This document shows, one piece after another, positions 1 through 8,251 of a stretch of DNA of 64,000 nt (within the stretch, counting starts at the first letter, position 1; every line of letters starts with the position of its first letter). Source of the DNA: Halovenus halobia (lineage in GTDB: Archaea > Halobacteriota > Halobacteria > Halobacteriales > Haloarculaceae). The stretch spans positions 1-64,000 of the forward strand of contig NZ_JBLKOA010000002.1 of assembly GCF_051414135.1 (NCBI RefSeq), in the 5' to 3' direction. Position numbers and translations under genes: made by a program. The notes below the pieces were generated by a model that saw only the letters and a list, made by a program, of their open reading frames with translations, ran no database searches and was not told where the DNA came from.

Positions 1-105
1 CTCATTGCTGTCTCTGTTCAGTTCAGACCGATGCTTCGATTCACAGAGCTACCGTTCCAAGATTGAACGGCTCACACCAATTCAACTCGGCTTCCGAACC
101 CTCGA

Positions 106-447
106 TTGGGAAGTACCGATAATGGAGAAGCAACGGGAAGTGACAAGAAGATCGTGCAAACTGGAGATTTAGAGGAGTCGATATACGGAGCGGAACCACT
201 GGTTATCCTAAATGAAGACTTGGGAGATGACCACGGTCGATCTCCAATTGAGATAGGAATTAATGAGCCAACGAATGTATTTGTGATTCCCCGAATATTC
301 GATATTGGCACGATCAATGATCTCAAACAAGATTATGAGAATGTAAAGGCACGTGTCAAAGTTTCTATATCAGACAGTGAAGGTTCGTATGAAAGAGTGG
401 TTTATAGCGAGTCTTTGTCAACAGTGGGCCTTGAACCACCGAATTGA
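106..447 (+). CDS. hypothetical protein, possibly a gene fragment
   Basis: A 113-codon frame that opens with TTG and ends in TGA. I do not recognise the protein. It is acidic, without membrane segments, and ends in a stretch rich in S, E and V that could be beta-strand. Codon use is much richer in A and T at third positions than in the neighbours, which suggests acquired or decaying DNA. The frame is closed 40 bases upstream by a stop, so it does not run in from outside the window. It may be the remains of a longer gene. Confidence that it is expressed is low. Confidence 0.3.
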   Translation: MGSTDNGEATGSDKKIVQTGDLEESIYGAEPLVILNEDLGDDHGRSPIEIGINEPTNVFVIPRIFDIGTINDLKQDYENVKARVKVSISDSEGSYERVVYSESLSTVGLEPPN

Positions 448-480
448 TAATTAATTCTGCTCCGAGGTTTCCAAGCATCC

Positions 481-513
481 GCGCGAGTGCAACGAGCGCG
501 GTTCACTCGGCGC
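481..513. repeat. imperfect inverted repeat (hairpin)
   Basis: The arm GCGCGAGTG at 481-489 faces CACTCGGCGC at 504-513, with one bulged G. It lies in a non-coding stretch packed with palindromes between the hypothetical frame and tRNA-Gly. No gene is seen from 448 to 618. Confidence 0.5.
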
Positions 514-557
514 GACCACCGGGAGCGCCGAGGTGTTTTTCACCCACGTTTTTGCGA

Positions 558-600
558 GGTGGGTTTCCTCGTGAGCCGAAGGCTCACGAGGAAACCCACC
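558..600. repeat. perfect 20-bp inverted repeat with 3-base loop
   Basis: Bases 558-577 are the exact reverse complement of 581-600, separated by GAA at 578-580. The repeat lies 18 bp beyond the 3' end of tRNA-Gly (minus strand), so it could act in 3' processing or termination, or be an inserted palindromic element. A perfect 20-bp stem is far beyond chance for this length. Confidence 0.85.
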
Positions 601-618
601 GAAGTAAAAAGGTGGTAG

Positions 619-689
619 TGCGCTGGCCGAGATTTGAACTCGGGTTAGGACCGTGGCAGGGTCCTGTGATACCACTACACCACCAGCGC
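619..689 (-). tRNA. tRNA-Gly (anticodon GCC)
   Basis: Read on the minus strand, the sequence folds as a cloverleaf. The acceptor stem is GCGCTGG (689-683) with CCAGCGC (626-620) and discriminator A at 619. The anticodon stem GGACC/GGTCC holds the loop CTGCCAC, so the anticodon is GCC. A four-base variable loop is followed by the T stem CCGAG/CTCGG with loop TTCAAAT. The CCA tail is not encoded, since CTA follows the discriminator. No intron is visible. Confidence 0.97.
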
Positions 690-742
690 TCACTTCGCTC
701 ACGCTGAGCCTCGCAGACATCTCGTCTGCTCACCACCAGCGC
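678..742. repeat. 12-bp direct repeat of the tRNA-Gly 5' end
   Basis: CACCACCAGCGC occurs at 678-689, inside the tRNA (its 5' acceptor end), and again at 731-742. It may be a footprint of duplication or integration at the tRNA. It is short enough to be chance, so support is modest. Confidence 0.4.
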
Positions 743-820
743 GCTCTGTCTGCATTACTTTGTACACCCGGAAACCAATAAAAGGCTTCCGACTTCACGA
801 AATCACCGCGCTGTCCCCGA

Positions 821-2296
821 CTACAGCAGGTCGTAGTCGCGCTCTTCGTGCTGGACGGAGATCCACTTTGGCTCGACCAGTTTCTCGACGACCCATTCGC
901 CGTTGAACCGGCCCATCCCGGAATCTTTCATGCCGCCAAAGGGTGCGTTCGGTTCGTCCTGAATCGGGTGGTCGTTGACGTGGACCATCCCGGCGTCAAT
1001 CTGGGAGGCGAGGCCGTAGGCGCGGTCCTCATCGTTGCAGGTGACCGCCGCCGCGAGTCCGTACTCGGTGTCGTTGGCAACCTCGACAGCCTCCTCGTCG
1101 GAGGAAATCTCGACGACCGGCGCAACGGGACCGAAGTGCTCGTTGCAGGCTGCGGTCATCTCGTTGGTCGCGCCCGAGAGGACGGTCGGCTGGAAGAACA
1201 GGTCCTCACCGTCGCCGCCGGTTTCCAGCGTCGCACCCTGCTCGATTGTCTCCTCGACGAAGTTGCTCATCTGTTCGCGCTGGCTCTCGTTGATGAGCGG
1301 GCCGAGGTCGTTGCCGGGGTCGGCCGGGTTGCCGACGCTGAGCGATTCGGCGAACTCGACGAGGTGCTCGACGTACTCGTCGTAGACATCTTCGTGGACG
1401 AGGTGGCGATTGATCGAGATGCAGACCTGTCCCTGGTGAGTGAAGGAACCGACCGCACCCATTCGGGCGGCCTGCTCGACATCGACATCCTCGGTAACGA
1501 CGAAGGGACCGTTGCCGCCGAGTTCGAGCGTCGGCGAGGCGAGATTTTCACCAGCCCGTCCGGCAACGTGCTTGCCGACTGCCGTCGACCCGGTGAACGA
1601 GAGGACACGCGGCGTCGGGTGCCCGGAGACGTGGTCACCGATCTCTTCGTCGTTGCCGGTGACAACGTTGAGCACGCCGTCTGGAAGTCCCGCTTCGTCG
1701 GCAATCTTGGCGAGCAGTAGCCCACCCGTGACCGGCGTGTCGGGTGCGGGCTTGACGACGACAGTGTTGCCCAGCGCAATCGCGGGCGCGACCGCTCGCG
1801 TCGTCAGGTGGAGGGGGTAATTCCACGGCGAAATGACGCTGACAACTCCGACAGGTTCCTGAATGATGTTGTGTGTCTTATCGCTGTGGAAGGCCGACTC
1901 GCGCTGTTCGGGTTCCGGTGGCTCGACATCGATTGCAGTCTCGAAGTCTGCGAGCGTGATGCCGACCTCCGCGGCGGCCTTGTTCTGGCTGCTACCGGAC
2001 TCTTCGACGAGGAGGGAGACAATATCAGCGTACTTCTCCTGAACGAGGCCCAGCATCGCCTCGACGTATTCGAGTCGCTCTGCGCGGTCGAGGGCCGCCC
2101 AGTCGTCCTGGGCGCGGTCAGCGGCCTCGTAAGCCTCGTCAACGTCGTCGACTGTCGCCGCCGGTACGTCCGCGAAGTGCTCGCGTGTCGCCGGATTCTC
2201 GACAGGAATCGTCTCCCCCCCGGCCGCCGCTCGCCACTCGCCATCGATGTAAAGTGTGTCCCACTGCGCGTCGGATTGAACCTCTTGTGGTGCCAT
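821..2296 (-). CDS. NAD(P)-dependent aldehyde dehydrogenase
   Basis: A 491-residue member of the aldehyde dehydrogenase superfamily, which oxidises an aldehyde to the carboxylic acid in the cytosol. It shows the cofactor-binding region (SPWNYP near 156-161, FTGS near 234), the general-base glutamate in ELGGNGP (E258) and the catalytic cysteine in GQVCIS (C292). Length is normal for the family. The frame can be extended to a TTG at 2323, but the ATG at 2296 is preferred. The pattern near the cysteine resembles enzymes acting on aromatic or medium aldehydes; the substrate is not determinable. It is divergent from the lipoprotein gene, with about 160 bp between them for two promoters. Confidence 0.93.
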   Translation of the reverse strand: MAPQEVQSDAQWDTLYIDGEWRAAAGGETIPVENPATREHFADVPAATVDDVDEAYEAADRAQDDWAALDRAERLEYVEAMLGLVQEKYADIVSLLVEESGSSQNKAAAEVGITLADFETAIDVEPPEPEQRESAFHSDKTHNIIQEPVGVVSVISPWNYPLHLTTRAVAPAIALGNTVVVKPAPDTPVTGGLLLAKIADEAGLPDGVLNVVTGNDEEIGDHVSGHPTPRVLSFTGSTAVGKHVAGRAGENLASPTLELGGNGPFVVTEDVDVEQAARMGAVGSFTHQGQVCISINRHLVHEDVYDEYVEHLVEFAESLSVGNPADPGNDLGPLINESQREQMSNFVEETIEQGATLETGGDGEDLFFQPTVLSGATNEMTAACNEHFGPVAPVVEISSDEEAVEVANDTEYGLAAAVTCNDEDRAYGLASQIDAGMVHVNDHPIQDEPNAPFGGMKDSGMGRFNGEWVVEKLVEPKWISVQHEERDYDLL

Positions 2297-2458
2297 CACA
2301 CTACGTTCGGCCCGCACGCTCAAAGGCCTTCGTCATTTCATTACCACGCGTTAACAAGCAAGGTGACAGGGCTACCATCGTAAGCTCGGAGTGGCGGCTA
2401 TGTGTGGTCCGAACACGGGGGCAGGAGACTTAGTTACCAGCGCGCGTACGGGTAGTCA

Positions 2459-3727
2459 ATGGACAATTCGGACCCAGCCATCTATCCGAACGCGACCGAC
2501 AGCGAGCAGCCACGCCCGGCCGTCTCTCGGCGAGTCCTGCTCGCTGGCTCCGCCGCGGCCGGAGCAACAGCAACGGCTGGCTGTCTTGGCGGCGACGGCG
2601 AGGATACCGACGACGGCACAGAGACAGTCGTCAGCAAGCCAACGGTCTACGTCTTCAACACCGGCGACGGAACTGTGAGCGTAATCGACAGCGAGAGAGA
2701 CGAAGTCGTTGCCACGCGAGCAATTAAAATGACAGCCTCGTTTCCATCGAATCAGTTCACGCCACAACTTATCGAAAATGGGACTGACCCGCTGTGGCTC
2801 AACGTCGATGATGGCGTTCGCGCAGTCGGCGTCGGGAGCCTCGAACAACAGCGCCACATCGAAACTGGCTCCGGCGCGAACTGGCAGGAGCAGACACCGG
2901 ACGGCAACCACGTCATCGTCAGCGCACGCGAGCCAGCACACCGCCAGTTCAAACTCGACGCCAACCCAGAGTCGGAGACCTTCGGCGAGGTGGTCGCTGA
3001 ACTGGAGCGCAGCGAGGAGGGTGGCCGCGGAGATAACGACGGTCCCGGACCCTGTGACGTGACGATTCACCCGGACGGCGAGTACGCCTACGTTCCCGAC
3101 CTGTTCGGGGAGACGCTGACTGTTATCGATATCGAGCGCTTCGAGGTCGAGCGACAGGTTCCGGTTGAACCGACTGACGGAGAGCCGACAGAGCCGTGGA
3201 TGGGGACAGTCTCGTGGGACGGGACGACGCTGTTGATCGAGAACAACGGCGGCGACGGCGGCACCGAGAGTATCTGGGACGTCAGCGAGCCAGCACGACC
3301 GGTCGAACGCGTCCGACTCACGCAGGCTGATGGACTCGGTCACAGCCCACTGACGAGTGAAATCGGCCCCAACTCGGAGTACGGTTACGTCTTCACGCGG
3401 TCGAGCGAAGACGTGACTGTGGTCGACCTGGAGGCAGACAGCGTCGACGACCGTCTCGACCTCGGCGGCAGCGCATTCGTTGGCTCGTGGGACGTGAGCC
3501 GGTCGAAGTTATACGTGCCAATCCAGACCAACAACGAGGTTGCAGTCATCGACGCCGAGAAGCGGGAAATTGTCGATAGACTCGATGTCGGGCCGGAGCC
3601 ATACGGTGCAACGGCCGCGGGGATACGCAGTACGCGCGGCGACACGGCAACCAGTCTCGACAGACTCGCTGGGGAGTACGAGACAACCTACTGCATAGGA
3701 CAGTGCGCCTGCGGTCACGAACTATAG
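2459..3727 (+). CDS. Tat-exported lipoprotein with YVTN-type beta-propeller
   Basis: The 422-residue product starts with a twin-arginine signal (SRR at 23-25), a hydrophobic Ala/Gly stretch and a lipobox cysteine at residue 42, so it should be folded in the cytosol, exported by Tat and lipid-anchored outside. The rest contains repeated blades of the form VYVFNTGDGTVSVID and TVVDLEADSVDDRLDLG, typical of YVTN/cytochrome-cd1-like beta-propellers. Such proteins often bind metals, cofactors or partner proteins; no specific function can be assigned. The C-terminus ends with a compact cysteine/histidine cluster (CIGQCACGH). It overlaps the convergent downstream gene by 6 bp. Confidence 0.85.
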   Translation: MDNSDPAIYPNATDSEQPRPAVSRRVLLAGSAAAGATATAGCLGGDGEDTDDGTETVVSKPTVYVFNTGDGTVSVIDSERDEVVATRAIKMTASFPSNQFTPQLIENGTDPLWLNVDDGVRAVGVGSLEQQRHIETGSGANWQEQTPDGNHVIVSAREPAHRQFKLDANPESETFGEVVAELERSEEGGRGDNDGPGPCDVTIHPDGEYAYVPDLFGETLTVIDIERFEVERQVPVEPTDGEPTEPWMGTVSWDGTTLLIENNGGDGGTESIWDVSEPARPVERVRLTQADGLGHSPLTSEIGPNSEYGYVFTRSSEDVTVVDLEADSVDDRLDLGGSAFVGSWDVSRSKLYVPIQTNNEVAVIDAEKREIVDRLDVGPEPYGATAAGIRSTRGDTATSLDRLAGEYETTYCIGQCACGHEL

Positions 3728-5242
3728 CCACTCGGCAAACGAGTCGGTCGAGCGACTCTGTTCGACGTACTGACGCTGCATCGCCGTGATTGCTGTCGAC
3801 AGGTCGTCGCCGGCCTGCACCCGTTCGCGAACACGCTCGCGCTTCCAGCTGCTCGGCGTCGTCCGAGTCTCGACGCGTCGTTCGAGCGGCTGGAGTCGGT
3901 CGTCTATCGCAGTCTCTCCGACGCCGGCGGCCGCGAGGCCAGCGCGGGCAGTCTCGAACAGGTCATCGAACAGCAGGTCGGTGTCAGTCGTCCGCTCGCC
4001 ATCGGCCGTCATCCAGTGCAGCGTGCCGGACAGGCTCTCACGGGCAGCGTTGTAGAAACTCGTCTCGGCGAGGTCCCAGGAGAGGTCAGTCAGCGGGTGC
4101 TCACGTTCGACGAGTCCACGAATCAGCCCCACGGTGAGCCACTGCATCGAAACCACGCCTTCGAGTGTTGGCTGCGTCGGGATCGGTCGGTACTCGATGC
4201 GCAGTGAGCGCTCATCCCCGTCACCGACGGGGTCGCCACCAATAACACACCGCAGCCACCGCCAGTACGTCGAGCGCTTGTAGGCAAACTCCCAGAACTC
4301 CTCGGCGAAGGAGTCGCGGGGCTCGTCGGTAATCCACTCTCGAAGGAACGGCGCGAACAGGTCATCCTCGACTATCCGGTCGACAACATCTTCAGGTTCG
4401 TCGATATCGCGGGGAACCCGGACCTTCGGCGACGACGTGACGTTCATCGACTGCTCGAAGACAGCAATACGGAGTTCGTGGTGTGTCTGGTCGAGAACCG
4501 CCTGCGGGTCCGCGCCTTCACTGTACAGGTCCGGCGGCAGAAACGGCGAGTTCGTCGACAGCGCGAGCACCGGCCCGAGCGTCCGAATTGCCGCGTTGTA
4601 GTACTCGGGAAAGCGCTCTGCAGTGGGAATCTGGAGGTGTGGCTGAATCGAGGTTGCCAGGGACTCGAACAGAATCGACGGGAAGGTTCGGTCGATACCC
4701 GGCACGTCGAACTGGATCGCGCCGTCGGTGAGTCGAAGCGTCTCGTTGTCCAGCGCGGTGTACCGTGGGTCAGCCCGCATATTCTCCGCGAAGACGACGC
4801 CATCGTGGGTTTCGGTTGCGCCGAGATATGCCTCGCTGCCCTCCTCGGGTGGAACCGTCCACATCGCGTCGGTGACGAGTTGGCAATCCCCTGTCGCTGC
4901 GGCGTCGTCGGCCGCGTCGAACTGGGTGGCAATGCGCTCGGCCTGTGTTTCCAGTCCTGACTCGGTGAGCGGGTCCGGGTCAGTGTTGATTTCAGCGTTG
5001 TGCACGCCTAGTTCTTTCGTCGCGCCGGCCTCGTAACTCGCGTCCGGAACGGTTGCGAGCCGGCAATCTGGGTCGACGCCGTAGACTTCCATCTCCAGTC
5101 CAACGCCGAAGCCCGGGTTGTCGAGGCTGCCGTTACGAAGCGCCTCACGGAGTCGGTCGGCCTGTCGGTTGACTCGGTCAAGAAACTGCGTTTCAGTATC
5201 GTTAGAGAGCGAGCGCTCGACAAGGTCGACCGACTCGCTCAT
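3722..5242 (-). CDS. glutamate-cysteine ligase-like protein
   Basis: 506 residues resembling the GCS2/YbdK-type carboxylate-amine ligases. The N-terminal GLEMEVYG segment (48-55) carries the acidic metal/ATP-binding residues, and a basic patch IEYRPIPTQPT lies in the C-terminal half. Haloarchaea use gamma-glutamylcysteine as a major thiol, so a role in its synthesis is possible. This protein is longer than the usual haloarchaeal GshA of about 360-420 residues and may act on another amine. It lies 21 bp downstream of the nucleotidyltransferase on the same strand and may be cotranscribed. Family assignment is good; the reaction is uncertain. Confidence 0.72.
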   Translation of the reverse strand: MSESVDLVERSLSNDTETQFLDRVNRQADRLREALRNGSLDNPGFGVGLEMEVYGVDPDCRLATVPDASYEAGATKELGVHNAEINTDPDPLTESGLETQAERIATQFDAADDAAATGDCQLVTDAMWTVPPEEGSEAYLGATETHDGVVFAENMRADPRYTALDNETLRLTDGAIQFDVPGIDRTFPSILFESLATSIQPHLQIPTAERFPEYYNAAIRTLGPVLALSTNSPFLPPDLYSEGADPQAVLDQTHHELRIAVFEQSMNVTSSPKVRVPRDIDEPEDVVDRIVEDDLFAPFLREWITDEPRDSFAEEFWEFAYKRSTYWRWLRCVIGGDPVGDGDERSLRIEYRPIPTQPTLEGVVSMQWLTVGLIRGLVEREHPLTDLSWDLAETSFYNAARESLSGTLHWMTADGERTTDTDLLFDDLFETARAGLAAAGVGETAIDDRLQPLERRVETRTTPSSWKRERVRERVQAGDDLSTAITAMQRQYVEQSRSTDSFAEWL

Positions 5243-5263
5243 GGCTCACCTGCAGCGGCCATC

Positions 5264-6025
5264 TCAACTCTCCGTCGAGGCTTCGTCTGCGTCGGCCTCG
5301 GAATCACTCTCTGCAAGCTCCTGCAGTCGGCGTTCGGCCTCGTCGCGGTCCTCGGGATAGCCGACGTCGATACGCCAGCCGTCCATCCGGATGGCGTCGA
5401 TCGTTCGCCCGGAGTGGATGAGCAGGTCGATTGCCTCGCTAATCTCGTACTCGCCGCGGGCACTTGGCTGGACCAGATGGCAGGCGTGGAAGATTTCGGG
5501 GCTGAAAGTGTAGAACCCAGTCATAACGAGGTTCGACGGCGGGTCGTCGGGCTTCTCGACGACATTGACGATTTCGCCGTATTTGTTGGTGTCACAGACA
5601 CCGTAGCGACTCGCCTCCTCGTAGGGCACCTCCTCGACCAGAAACGCGGCGTCGGCACGCTGTTCGCGCTGTCGAGAGAGCACATCGTCGAGATTCGCCC
5701 GGAAGATGTTGTCGCCGAGCATCAACACGAAGTCGTCGTCGATGAGTTCCTCGACGGTCAACAGTGCATGTGCGAGTCCATTCTGTTCACGCTGGTGGGC
5801 GTAGGTGATCGGGACGCCATCGAACTCGTCGCCGTAGTGTTCGATGATGGCTTCTTTCTTGTAGCCGACGACAACGAGCAGTTCGTCGACATCCATTTCT
5901 AGCAACTGCTCGAAACAGTGGGTGAGAAGAGGCTTCTCGTCCACCTCGACCATCCCCTTGGGTTTGTCATCAGTCAACGGCTGCAGCCGGGTTCCCTTCC
6001 CGGCGGCGAGTACGACAGCTTTCAT
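5264..6025 (-). CDS. glucose-1-phosphate uridylyl/thymidylyltransferase family protein
   Basis: A 253-residue sugar-1-phosphate nucleotidyltransferase. The N-terminal GKGTRLQPLT signature (9-18) and DKPKGM form the nucleotide-binding loop; GDNIF in the middle and EKP further on are the metal- and sugar-binding motifs of the RmlA/GalU fold. The product is likely a UDP- or dTDP-sugar for cell-surface glycosylation; it resembles AglF of the Haloferax N-glycosylation pathway, but no other agl gene is nearby. The start is the ATG at 6025, because MKAVVLAAG is the conserved N-terminus; the frame's 49 upstream codons look non-coding. The C-terminal tail is acidic. Confidence 0.88.
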   Translation of the reverse strand: MKAVVLAAGKGTRLQPLTDDKPKGMVEVDEKPLLTHCFEQLLEMDVDELLVVVGYKKEAIIEHYGDEFDGVPITYAHQREQNGLAHALLTVEELIDDDFVLMLGDNIFRANLDDVLSRQREQRADAAFLVEEVPYEEASRYGVCDTNKYGEIVNVVEKPDDPPSNLVMTGFYTFSPEIFHACHLVQPSARGEYEISEAIDLLIHSGRTIDAIRMDGWRIDVGYPEDRDEAERRLQELAESDSEADADEASTES

Positions 6026-6140
6026 ACCGGAAATCACTGGGTGACGGCTAAAACACTTTGTGGATACGGGGTCAACTGTCATACTACGGAGATGGCAGAG
6101 ATTATATCGGTGGCTATCGAACCTGTGAGCAAGAACGCTC

Positions 6141-6722
6141 ATGAGTAGCACAGCGGGTGAAACCCTCCCCACCGCGGTTCTCGTCGACGACGAGAAGGAA
6201 GTTGCCGACGCCTACGCACTCAGACTACGCGGGCTCTGTGATATCGAGACTGTCTACGACGGACAGCAGGCACTCGACGTCCTCGACGAACAGTCAGTAG
6301 ATATTGTGCTGCTCGACCGACACATGCCCGGGATGTCCGGTGACGAGGTGCTGGACCGCCTCGCAGAGCGAGAGTTTTCCGGCCGTGTGATTATGGTCAC
6401 AGCAATCGACCCGGGATTCGACGTGCTGGATATGCCCTTCGACGATTATCTCTGCAAACCGGTCGAACGCGAAGATATCCGCGACGCTGTCTCCCAGCAG
6501 TGTGAGATTCTTGGCTACGAAACGCTCGGCGAGTATTTCAGTGCCGCCTCGAAACGCAGCGTCATCGAGACGGAGCTCCCAGAGGACCAGCGCGCCAACC
6601 ACGAGGAGTACGAGGCTATCGTCGACCAGACCGAGCGGCTTCGCGAGCGTGCACAGCGGCTACTCGACGATGCCGACGACCTCTTCGAGACCTTCGAGGA
6701 TATCGAACGAGAAGGTCGTTAA
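6141..6722 (+). CDS. response regulator with HalX domain
   Basis: 193 residues. Residues 10-125 form a CheY-like receiver with the acidic pair D16/D17, phosphoacceptor D59 in VLLDRHMPG, T87 and K106 in LCKPV, all intact. Residues 130-190 form the helical HalX output domain found in haloarchaea, ending in a coiled coil rich in E, R and D. It has no recognisable DNA-binding domain, so it probably acts by protein contact. It is convergent with the Bat-like regulator (4-bp overlap at 6719-6722); the histidine kinase at 8252-9208 is a plausible partner by proximity. Confidence 0.93.
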   Translation: MSSTAGETLPTAVLVDDEKEVADAYALRLRGLCDIETVYDGQQALDVLDEQSVDIVLLDRHMPGMSGDEVLDRLAEREFSGRVIMVTAIDPGFDVLDMPFDDYLCKPVEREDIRDAVSQQCEILGYETLGEYFSAASKRSVIETELPEDQRANHEEYEAIVDQTERLRERAQRLLDDADDLFETFEDIEREGR

Positions 6723-8248
6723 TCCCGGTCTGTTGTCTCGAAAAACTCGGCAAGCAGTTTTCGCTGACTGGCTCGAAGATGGTGTAACAGCGTCGGCCCG
6801 GTAATATCGAGTGTCTCGGCGACTTCCTCGGCAGAAGAGCCTCGCGGTGACTCGAAGTAATCCGCGAAGAAGGCCGTCCGAAGTGCGGTCTCCTGTTTGT
6901 CTGTGAGTCGGTCGCTGAGCGCGTCGCGGAACCCCTCCGGCGTCGTGAGTTCTCGCTCCTGACGGCGCTTGGCGAGCACCTGGGCGTCGTATTCCTGGGT
7001 GATGGCACCCGCAACCCGGCGGACATCTGTCTCCGGCGACAGTTCGATTGTGGCTTCACCGCGGCCGTTCTCGTACTCTGCATACGTAATCGTGACACCC
7101 TGGGCAGAGAGGATGCCAAGCGGCGTCTCGGGAGTCAGGTCGACCTCCAGTGACCCGCCGGTGTCGTGAGCGCCGAGGACACGACTGTCTCTGGCTCCCG
7201 GTATCGTCTCGAGTTCGTCAACCACAGCCTCGGGTTCGCCCTCGACACGAAGGTAGCAGTACAGGTCGCCGCTCTGGCCCACGACACCGTCGAGGATGAG
7301 TCGACTGTCAGTCGTTGTCGCCACCGAGACCAGCGGTGCGTCGCTGTCGGTGAGTTCGAGTGTGAGTTCGACCACGCTATCCGACCTGATGAGGCTGCGC
7401 TGACGGCTGGCATTGATCGCAAACCCGGCCATCTCGCCGACAGTCTCGAAACTCGCCCGCTCGCGCTCGGAGAACGCGTCCTGCTCGGGCGCGTAGATGC
7501 CAACGACGCCGTAGACATTCGAGCCGTAGGTGAGTGGAATCGCGAGCAGTGACTGGAGGCCGTCGGCGAATGCTGCTCGACGGACCGTCTCGGGGACCGA
7601 CTCATCGCCGCCCAGCGGTTGGACGATGACTGGCGCTGCCGTTTCGATAGCACGCTGTTCGGGCAGCCTCGTCCCGGTTTCAAGGCTGTCACTGAGCGCC
7701 GTGAACGTTCGACCCGGCGTGCCGGCCGAGGCCTGAATCTGGAGGTTGTCACTGCCGGGGTCGCGCTCGCCAACCCACGCGAACTCGTAAATGTCGGTCC
7801 CGCCGAGTCGGTCACAGATCGTCTTGGCAATTTCTGTCCGGGTCGAGGCGTCGACGAGTTCGCCCAGAATATCCGAGATGAGTGTGTTAGTGATCGTCAG
7901 TCGGTCGATATCGCCGCGGAGTTGCTCGATTCGCTGTTGGTCACGGTGGCGGTCAGTGACGTCTTGCAGGTAGACGGTGACCGACTCGGCTGACGGGACA
8001 ACTGAGATATCAAGCCAGCGCTCGAGTGCTGGGTAGTACTCCTCAACCTCCCGAGGCTCGGGCGGCGAGTGGTCGAACGCAGCCGGAACGGTGTTCTCGA
8101 TAGATTCGGGAAAGACCGCCGAGACTGGTCGGTCAACGAAGTCCTCGCCCTGGAGAAGTTGTTTTGCCCGCTCGTTGGCCGCGCGGACCACGCCATCGTT
8201 GGTGAGTTCAACAATTCCGAGCGGTGCCGAGTCGTAGCGGTCCTGCAT
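6719..8248 (-). CDS. PAS-GAF-HTH_10 (Bat-like) transcriptional regulator
   Basis: 509 residues. An N-terminal PAS domain (about 1-105, beginning with APLGIVELTNDGVVRAANE) is followed by a linker helix, a GAF domain (about 125-275), a bacterioopsin-activator type domain (about 285-440), and a C-terminal HTH_10 helix-turn-helix (about 445-505). This is the architecture of Bat-like regulators of haloarchaea, which couple light, redox or small-molecule sensing to transcription. The start is 3 bp after the stop of the upstream histidine kinase gene, so the two form an operon and probably one signalling route. The ligand and targets are unknown. Confidence 0.9.
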   Translation of the reverse strand: MQDRYDSAPLGIVELTNDGVVRAANERAKQLLQGEDFVDRPVSAVFPESIENTVPAAFDHSPPEPREVEEYYPALERWLDISVVPSAESVTVYLQDVTDRHRDQQRIEQLRGDIDRLTITNTLISDILGELVDASTRTEIAKTICDRLGGTDIYEFAWVGERDPGSDNLQIQASAGTPGRTFTALSDSLETGTRLPEQRAIETAAPVIVQPLGGDESVPETVRRAAFADGLQSLLAIPLTYGSNVYGVVGIYAPEQDAFSERERASFETVGEMAGFAINASRQRSLIRSDSVVELTLELTDSDAPLVSVATTTDSRLILDGVVGQSGDLYCYLRVEGEPEAVVDELETIPGARDSRVLGAHDTGGSLEVDLTPETPLGILSAQGVTITYAEYENGRGEATIELSPETDVRRVAGAITQEYDAQVLAKRRQERELTTPEGFRDALSDRLTDKQETALRTAFFADYFESPRGSSAEEVAETLDITGPTLLHHLRASQRKLLAEFFETTDRD

Positions 8249-8251
8249 ATC

